Source: Emticicia sp043780375 (GTDB taxonomy: Bacteria > Bacteroidota > Bacteroidia > Cytophagales > Spirosomataceae). Taken from it: a DNA stretch of 27,330 bases. The notes below the pieces were generated by a model that was not told the DNA's origin, ran no database searches, and was given only the letters and a program-made list of their open reading frames with translations. The stretch covers positions 1 to 27,330 of the forward strand of contig NZ_JAYWCU010000005.1 of NCBI RefSeq assembly GCF_043780375.1. Reading direction: 5' to 3'. Made by a program: the position numbers and the translations under genes. Below are positions 23,093-27,330 of this stretch, one piece after another. The stretch's first letter is position 1; the number at the start of each line of letters is the position of its first letter.

Positions 23093-23953
23093 TCAACGAA
23101 TCAAACCCAGTGTAATTTGAAATAAACTCGGCAACATCTGAAACCTTGAAGGGTTACTTGAAGGGCCAAGTTCGTAATCTACGGCATTTGAAAGCCCTTG
23201 TTCGTAACGTCCTTCAATAAAAATATGTTTGAATTCAAAGCCAATTCCTGCGTTAATACCAAAGGCTGGTTTAGTAAATAATTCTTTCTTAAAATCGTTT
23301 GCCGTATAAATTTGTAAAGTTTCTTCTAATTCCTTGTTAAAATTCAGTGGAAAACTCATTAAAGGGCCCGCAAAAACTCGTCCTTGTCGAAAACGAATAC
23401 CAAGAGTTAAAGGAATATCAACAGTCGTGTAAGACGCATTCACTCTTTTGAAAAGCTTTCCATCGGATTGTAAAATATCAAACTTTCCTCCTTTTTTTGC
23501 ATAAATAACTTCTGGCTGTAAATAAAATGAGCCACGTGTTATACGAACAAACACGCCACCCAAATATCCCATCACTGCTTGGGTATTATTTAGAAAATTA
23601 TCTTTAATAAATGGTGTTTGAGGCAAGCCCGATGATGTTACCCTAACAACATTAGCCACATCTTTCAGATTGAAACTTCCAAAACTTAATCCTCCACGAA
23701 TTCCTGATTGAAATTTCACAACATCTCGTTTATATTCGGCAGCATAACTCAGTGTAGTATCTTTCTCTATTTCTTTTTTATTTTTCTTTCGATTTTTAGC
23801 GTTCTTTTCATCTTCAAAAACAAATTGTTTTAACTTAACAGTGTCTTGTTTGATTTGTACAGAATCTTTTTTGACCTTGACCGTATCTTGTTTTATTTGT
23901 GCCAAAAGTGTAGTAGAAATAAAGCTCAATAGTAATAATAGTATTTTTTTCAT
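23093..23953 (-). CDS. PorT-like outer-membrane beta-barrel protein
   Basis: A 286-aa exported protein. The signal peptide is MKKILLLLLSFISTTLLA, followed by a linker with two near-identical seven-residue units (IKQDTVK at the start and again 14 residues on, with VKKDSVQ between), then a Lys/Asn/Glu-rich stretch. From about residue 80 the sequence alternates as in an eight-stranded barrel of the OMP_b-brl_2/PorT type (GIRGGLSFGSFNL, YLGGVFVRITRGSFYLQPEVIY, PLTLGIRF, GINAGIGFEFKHIFIEGRYEQGL) and ends ITLGLIR with an aromatic-poor final strand. It is likely in the outer membrane; the role is unknown. The ATG at 23953 is chosen because it starts the signal peptide. Confidence 0.83.
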   Translation of the reverse strand: MKKILLLLLSFISTTLLAQIKQDTVKVKKDSVQIKQDTVKLKQFVFEDEKNAKNRKKNKKEIEKDTTLSYAAEYKRDVVKFQSGIRGGLSFGSFNLKDVANVVRVTSSGLPQTPFIKDNFLNNTQAVMGYLGGVFVRITRGSFYLQPEVIYAKKGGKFDILQSDGKLFKRVNASYTTVDIPLTLGIRFRQGRVFAGPLMSFPLNFNKELEETLQIYTANDFKKELFTKPAFGINAGIGFEFKHIFIEGRYEQGLSNAVDYELGPSSNPSRFQMLPSLFQITLGLIR

Positions 23954-24017
23954 CTCAAATTTGATATTTAACATGGGAAATTTGACAAATAGCTTACAAA
24001 AATCAAGCCATAATCAA

Positions 24018-24440
24018 TCATTTTACGTCAATAATTGCTACAGTAAAACGCACTACACAAACTAATTTATCTTCTTCTGATGTAATTTTTATATCCCAAA
24101 TATGAGTAGTTCGTCCGATATGCAAAGGTGTAGCTTTGGCATAAACCCAGCCACTACTCACGCTTCTTATATGATTTGCATTAATTTCCAGTCCCACGGC
24201 ACGTTGAGTAGTTGGGTCAGTTAAACACATAAAAGATGCCACACTTCCCAAACTTTCGGCCAAAACTACCGATGCACCACCATGCAAAATACCAAAAGGC
24301 TGTTGAGTTCGGTGGTCAATGGGCATTCGAGCTGTAATATAATCTTCTCCGATTTCTAAATATTCAATTCCAAGATGCTCGTCCATAGAATTATTACCAA
24401 AAGACCGTATTGCGTTGAAATCCAAATTTTTACTAAACAT
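24018..24440 (-). CDS. Hotdog-fold acyl-CoA thioesterase (PaaI/MenI-like)
   Basis: A 140-aa hotdog thioesterase. The family signature HGG is at residues 53-55 (FGILHGGASVVLAESLGS), with the catalytic acid E62 on the central helix; the second half has GLEINANHIRSV and WDIKITSEEDKLVCVVRFTVAII. Relatives hydrolyse phenylacetyl-CoA-type thioesters or 1,4-dihydroxy-2-naphthoyl-CoA in menaquinone synthesis; Bacteroidota use menaquinone, so the second is attractive, but no men gene is nearby. It is divergent from the histidine phosphatase gene. Confidence 0.87.
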   Translation of the reverse strand: MFSKNLDFNAIRSFGNNSMDEHLGIEYLEIGEDYITARMPIDHRTQQPFGILHGGASVVLAESLGSVASFMCLTDPTTQRAVGLEINANHIRSVSSGWVYAKATPLHIGRTTHIWDIKITSEEDKLVCVVRFTVAIIDVK

Positions 24441-24533
24441 TTTATTCGTATTAAATTTTTAACTGAATATAAGATGAAAATTAATTCTTATGAAAAATCA
24501 CCCGAATGATTAAATCAGTGGACTAAGTTTTTG

Positions 24534-24541
24534 TAATTTTG
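24534..24541 (+). promoter_or_regulatory. -7 promoter element for the histidine phosphatase gene
   Basis: TAATTTTG is a perfect TAnnTTTG, 71 bp before the start codon. No clear -33 box is visible. Confidence 0.4.
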
Positions 24542-24612
24542 TGACAAATTTTAGTTTTAAAACTTAAAACTAAGGTTTGTTTTAGAGACTTTCAATTTTA
24601 AATACTGATATT

Positions 24613-25248
24613 TTGCTTACCAAAACAATTTACTTAATTCGGCACGGTGAAACTGAGTTCAATCGAATGGGAATCGTACAAGGGAGTGGCATAGATTCTG
24701 ACCTTAATGAAACAGGGATTTTACAAGCCCGTGCATTTTTTGAAACTTATCGACATATTGTTTTTAATAAAATTTATACCTCTCAGCTTCGCCGTACGGT
24801 TCAATCTGTTCAAGAATTTATAAATCTTGATACTCCTTTCGAACAGCATGAAGGGTTGAACGAAATCAGCTGGGGAGAAAAAGAAGGTAAAGTTCCCAAT
24901 TATCTCGAAGACAAGTTCTACTTAGAAGTAATTGCCAATTGGGGAAAAGGGAAAACCGATATTCCTGCTGCACCATTGGGCGAAACTCCCGAAGAAGTAG
25001 TAGCTCGCCAAAAACCAGTTGTTGATATTATTTTGTCTCGTCCAGCAGAAGAAACTATTTTGATAGCCATGCACGGTCGAGCCATCAGAATTTTATTAAC
25101 TCATATACTCAATCGTCCCTTGTCTGATATGGATGCCTTTGAGCATACCAACCTTTGCTTATATAAACTCGTATATTCATATAAAGAAAAAACTTTTCAA
25201 CTCGAAATAGCCAACGATGTTACTCATTTAACACTACTTTCGGCCTAA
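24613..25248 (+). CDS. Histidine phosphatase family protein (phosphoglycerate mutase-like)
   Basis: A 211-aa member of the two-His phosphatase superfamily. The phosphohistidine motif RHGET is at residues 10-14 (H11), and the second catalytic His lies in IAMHGRAIRILL near residue 158, with an acidic residue around EISWGEKEG. This is the short form typical of cofactor-dependent mutase-like phosphatases; the substrate is unknown. The start is TTG at 24613, because the RHG motif is only ten residues in, no ATG lies before it and an in-frame stop is 27 bp upstream. Confidence 0.88.
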   Translation: MLTKTIYLIRHGETEFNRMGIVQGSGIDSDLNETGILQARAFFETYRHIVFNKIYTSQLRRTVQSVQEFINLDTPFEQHEGLNEISWGEKEGKVPNYLEDKFYLEVIANWGKGKTDIPAAPLGETPEEVVARQKPVVDIILSRPAEETILIAMHGRAIRILLTHILNRPLSDMDAFEHTNLCLYKLVYSYKEKTFQLEIANDVTHLTLLSA

Positions 25249-25342
25249 GAATACTTCCGTTTATCGAATCATATTTCCATTGATGTATAAATGACTTATC
25301 TCTGGAAAAGTTTTTATAGTTTTATATGTAGGAAATAGAATA

Positions 25343-26425
25343 ATGGATAAAAATAGACTATATTGGTTTTTTCAGGTTGTTGGCTGGACTTTATATTTCT
25401 GCAACGAAATATTTGTTTATACAATAGAATACGGTTATGAAAATCAATTAATTCTCAATGCTTTTGCAAATATAGTCATTGCTATTTTATTAACTCATGC
25501 CTTCAGATTTATCGTAAAAAAATATAATTGGATTTCTCACCCGCTTTCTCAATTAGCTATTCGGGTATTAGTTGGTATTTTTGTTATGACTGATATTTTG
25601 GTTGCTCTCAACCTTCCGTTAGATGCCAAATATACAGGACAATTACTCACAGATACGCCTATTTTAGCTATTGAATATTTCATAAATTTGGCAAAACCAT
25701 TATTGGTTTGGGTACTTATTTATCTTTTTTATCATTACTCTGAAGAAAAAGGTCAAAAAGAAATAGAGGGCTTAAAACTAAAATCTTCAATTAAAGAAAC
25801 TGAGTCTAAGATTTTGAAAGCTCAAATGAACCCTCATTTTATGTTTAATGCCTTGAATAGCATTAGGGCATTGGTAATAGAAGACCCAACCAAAGCTCAG
25901 CAAGGTATTACACAATTATCAAATATTTTGCGTAGCTCGCTCATTGCTGATCGCCGTACTACAATTTCCTTAAAAGAAGAATTACGCACTATTGAAGATT
26001 ATCTTGCCCTCGAAAAAGTACGCTACGAAGAACGACTGCAAACAAAATGGGTTGTTGATGCTGATACGCTCGGCATTCAAGTTCCGCCGATGATGTTACA
26101 AACTTTGGTCGAAAATGCAATCAAACATGGTGTACAGAAAGCTATTGGATGGGGATTCATCGAGATAAATACAAGTTTGGTTGACAATAAACTTTATATC
26201 AAAATACGAAATACAGGTCAGCTTTTCAGTACCGAATCTGATTCAGAATCTGGTGGCTTTGGTCTAAAAAACACAGCCCAACGCTTAGATATTTTGTATG
26301 GAAATGAGGCTTCATTTAAAATTTATCAAGAAAATAGCCTAACCGTTTGTGCAGAAATTACAATTCCAGAAAAAAACAATGACTATAAAAATAGTACGCT
26401 GGCAAATGCAGAATTGAAAGGATAA
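25343..26425 (+). CDS. LytS-type sensor histidine kinase
   Basis: A 360-aa membrane histidine kinase of the His_kinase (LytS/YehU) class. Four transmembrane helices are seen at about 7-29, 36-58, 72-90 and 115-131, with almost no extracytoplasmic sensor, so it probably senses within the membrane. A short coiled coil leads to the phosphoacceptor H165 in QMNPHFMFNALNSI. The ATP-binding part has the N-box LVENAIKHGV and the G-box GGFGLKNTAQRL. The LytTR response regulator follows 52 bp later and is the obvious partner. The signal sensed is unknown. Confidence 0.93.
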   Translation: MDKNRLYWFFQVVGWTLYFCNEIFVYTIEYGYENQLILNAFANIVIAILLTHAFRFIVKKYNWISHPLSQLAIRVLVGIFVMTDILVALNLPLDAKYTGQLLTDTPILAIEYFINLAKPLLVWVLIYLFYHYSEEKGQKEIEGLKLKSSIKETESKILKAQMNPHFMFNALNSIRALVIEDPTKAQQGITQLSNILRSSLIADRRTTISLKEELRTIEDYLALEKVRYEERLQTKWVVDADTLGIQVPPMMLQTLVENAIKHGVQKAIGWGFIEINTSLVDNKLYIKIRNTGQLFSTESDSESGGFGLKNTAQRLDILYGNEASFKIYQENSLTVCAEITIPEKNNDYKNSTLANAELKG

Positions 26426-26477
26426 ATGTTAATAATAATTCGTAAATTCATTAATTTACCAATACACAAATAATATA

Positions 26478-27218
26478 ATGAAAGCACTCATCATTGATGA
26501 CGAACGATTGGCACGCAACGAATTGCGTCGTTTATTAGAAAATTTTCCAAAAATTGAAATTATAGGCGAAGCTGCCAATGCCGACGAAGCATTAAATCTG
26601 ATTGATGAACTATCTCCTGACTTGCTTTTTTTGGATATTCAAATGCCAGGAAAAAATGGTTTTCAATTACTCGAAGCCATCGAAGGAAAAGTACCAGAGG
26701 TTATTTTTACAACTGCTTATGATGAATATGCACTAAAAGCCTTTGAGTTTAACGCCCTTGATTACTTGATGAAACCCGTTGATATTCAGCGTTTGTCTGA
26801 GGCCATTCAAAGAGTCGAAGAAGAGCAAATGCACGAAGTTGAACGAAAAGAAGGTATTAAACTTTTGGGTGAAACAGACCAAGTATTTGTGAAAGATGGT
26901 GAAAAATGCTGGTTTGTAAAACTTGGAAAAGTTCGTTTGTTTGAATCAATGGGTAACTATGTACGTTTGCATTTCGACGACCAAAAACCAATGATTTTGA
27001 AATCATTGAATAGCCTCGAAGAACGCCTCGACCCTAAAATCTATTTTCGAGCCAATCGTAAGCATATTATCAATTTAGCTTGGATTGATAAAATCGAACC
27101 ATGGTTTTCGGGTGGACTTTTGGTTACGCTAAAAACTCCTGAAAGAGGTACAAATATCGAAAAAATTGAAATTTCTCGCCGTCAGGCAATCAAATTTAAA
27201 GATTTAATGAGCCTTTAG
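26478..27218 (+). CDS. LytTR-family response regulator
   Basis: A 246-aa two-domain transcription regulator. The receiver has acidic D7-D8, phosphoacceptor D53 (LLFLDIQMPG), T79 (FTTAYDEYA) and K99 (YLMKP). After a linker (about 105-135) comes a LytTR DNA-binding domain (KLGKVRLFESMGNYVRLHF, then FRANRKHIINLAWIDKIEPW). LytTR dimers bind two direct repeats; targets cannot be told. It forms a two-component pair with the kinase gene just upstream. The remaining 112 bases of the window show no gene and only a weak 5-bp hairpin (TCAGG/CCTGA). Confidence 0.94.
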   Translation: MKALIIDDERLARNELRRLLENFPKIEIIGEAANADEALNLIDELSPDLLFLDIQMPGKNGFQLLEAIEGKVPEVIFTTAYDEYALKAFEFNALDYLMKPVDIQRLSEAIQRVEEEQMHEVERKEGIKLLGETDQVFVKDGEKCWFVKLGKVRLFESMGNYVRLHFDDQKPMILKSLNSLEERLDPKIYFRANRKHIINLAWIDKIEPWFSGGLLVTLKTPERGTNIEKIEISRRQAIKFKDLMSL

Positions 27219-27330
27219 AAACCATTGATAGAATTGTTACGACTCAGGTTCTACCCTGAATTAGTTAAATTGAATAAAAAGTATTAATCTTACTTCATCT
27301 TGTTAGATATAGAAATCATATCGAAATTTG

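Noticed and set aside
27219..27330. Terminator after the LytTR regulator
   Set aside because: Only a 5-bp TCAGG/CCTGA stem without a T-run is visible.

Overview
The window reads as a chromosomal segment of a Bacteroidota bacterium, most likely a Cytophagales-type environmental genus. Supporting signs are low GC throughout, weak or absent Shine-Dalgarno sequences, several promoters of the Bacteroidota form TAnnTTTG, a Bacteroidota-type tyrosine recombinase, a DUF1080 secreted glycoside-degrading enzyme, a PorT-like outer-membrane barrel protein and a LytS/LytTR pair. No species can be named from the sequence alone.

Region 1 (about 95-12270) is an accessory island with every gene on the minus strand. 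In order of transcription it holds a tyrosine recombinase; an overlapping unrecognised 320-aa partner; a small HTH protein with a palindromic operator at its start codon; a VapE-type SF3/AAA+ helicase; a 543-bp non-coding, repeat-rich and hairpin-rich stretch that looks like an origin; a primase-like Toprim protein without zinc-binding cysteines; a ParA ATPase; a small basic partner gene; a DUF5618-like protein; and a type III restriction-modification pair (mod, then a res that seems to have lost its nuclease end). ParA and its partner are bracketed by two arrays of an imperfect dyad centred on GTGCCTACA, spaced 22-26 bp apart. Further copies lie in the opposite orientation inside the partner gene. 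No relaxase, conjugation gene or phage structural gene is visible, so the island could be a satellite-like or plasmid-like integrative replicon carrying a defence cargo. It lies just downstream of tRNA-Asp.

Region 2 (12428-27330) is ordinary chromosome: tRNA-Asp(GUC) with a clear promoter and terminator, a DinB-family protein, a secreted M20 peptidase, a DUF1080 protein, Nif3-like and zinc-ribbon coiled-coil genes in tandem, a TPR protein, BirA, RsfS and FtsH, a VOC protein, an outer-membrane barrel, a hotdog thioesterase, a histidine phosphatase, and a LytS-type kinase with a LytTR response regulator. Strong hairpin terminators follow the zinc-ribbon gene and ftsH.

The most unusual content is in the island: the iteron-bracketed partition operon with sites written into the coding sequence, the nested hairpin region between vapE and the Toprim gene, the recombinase with its overlapping partner, and the truncated Res at what may be the distal island end.
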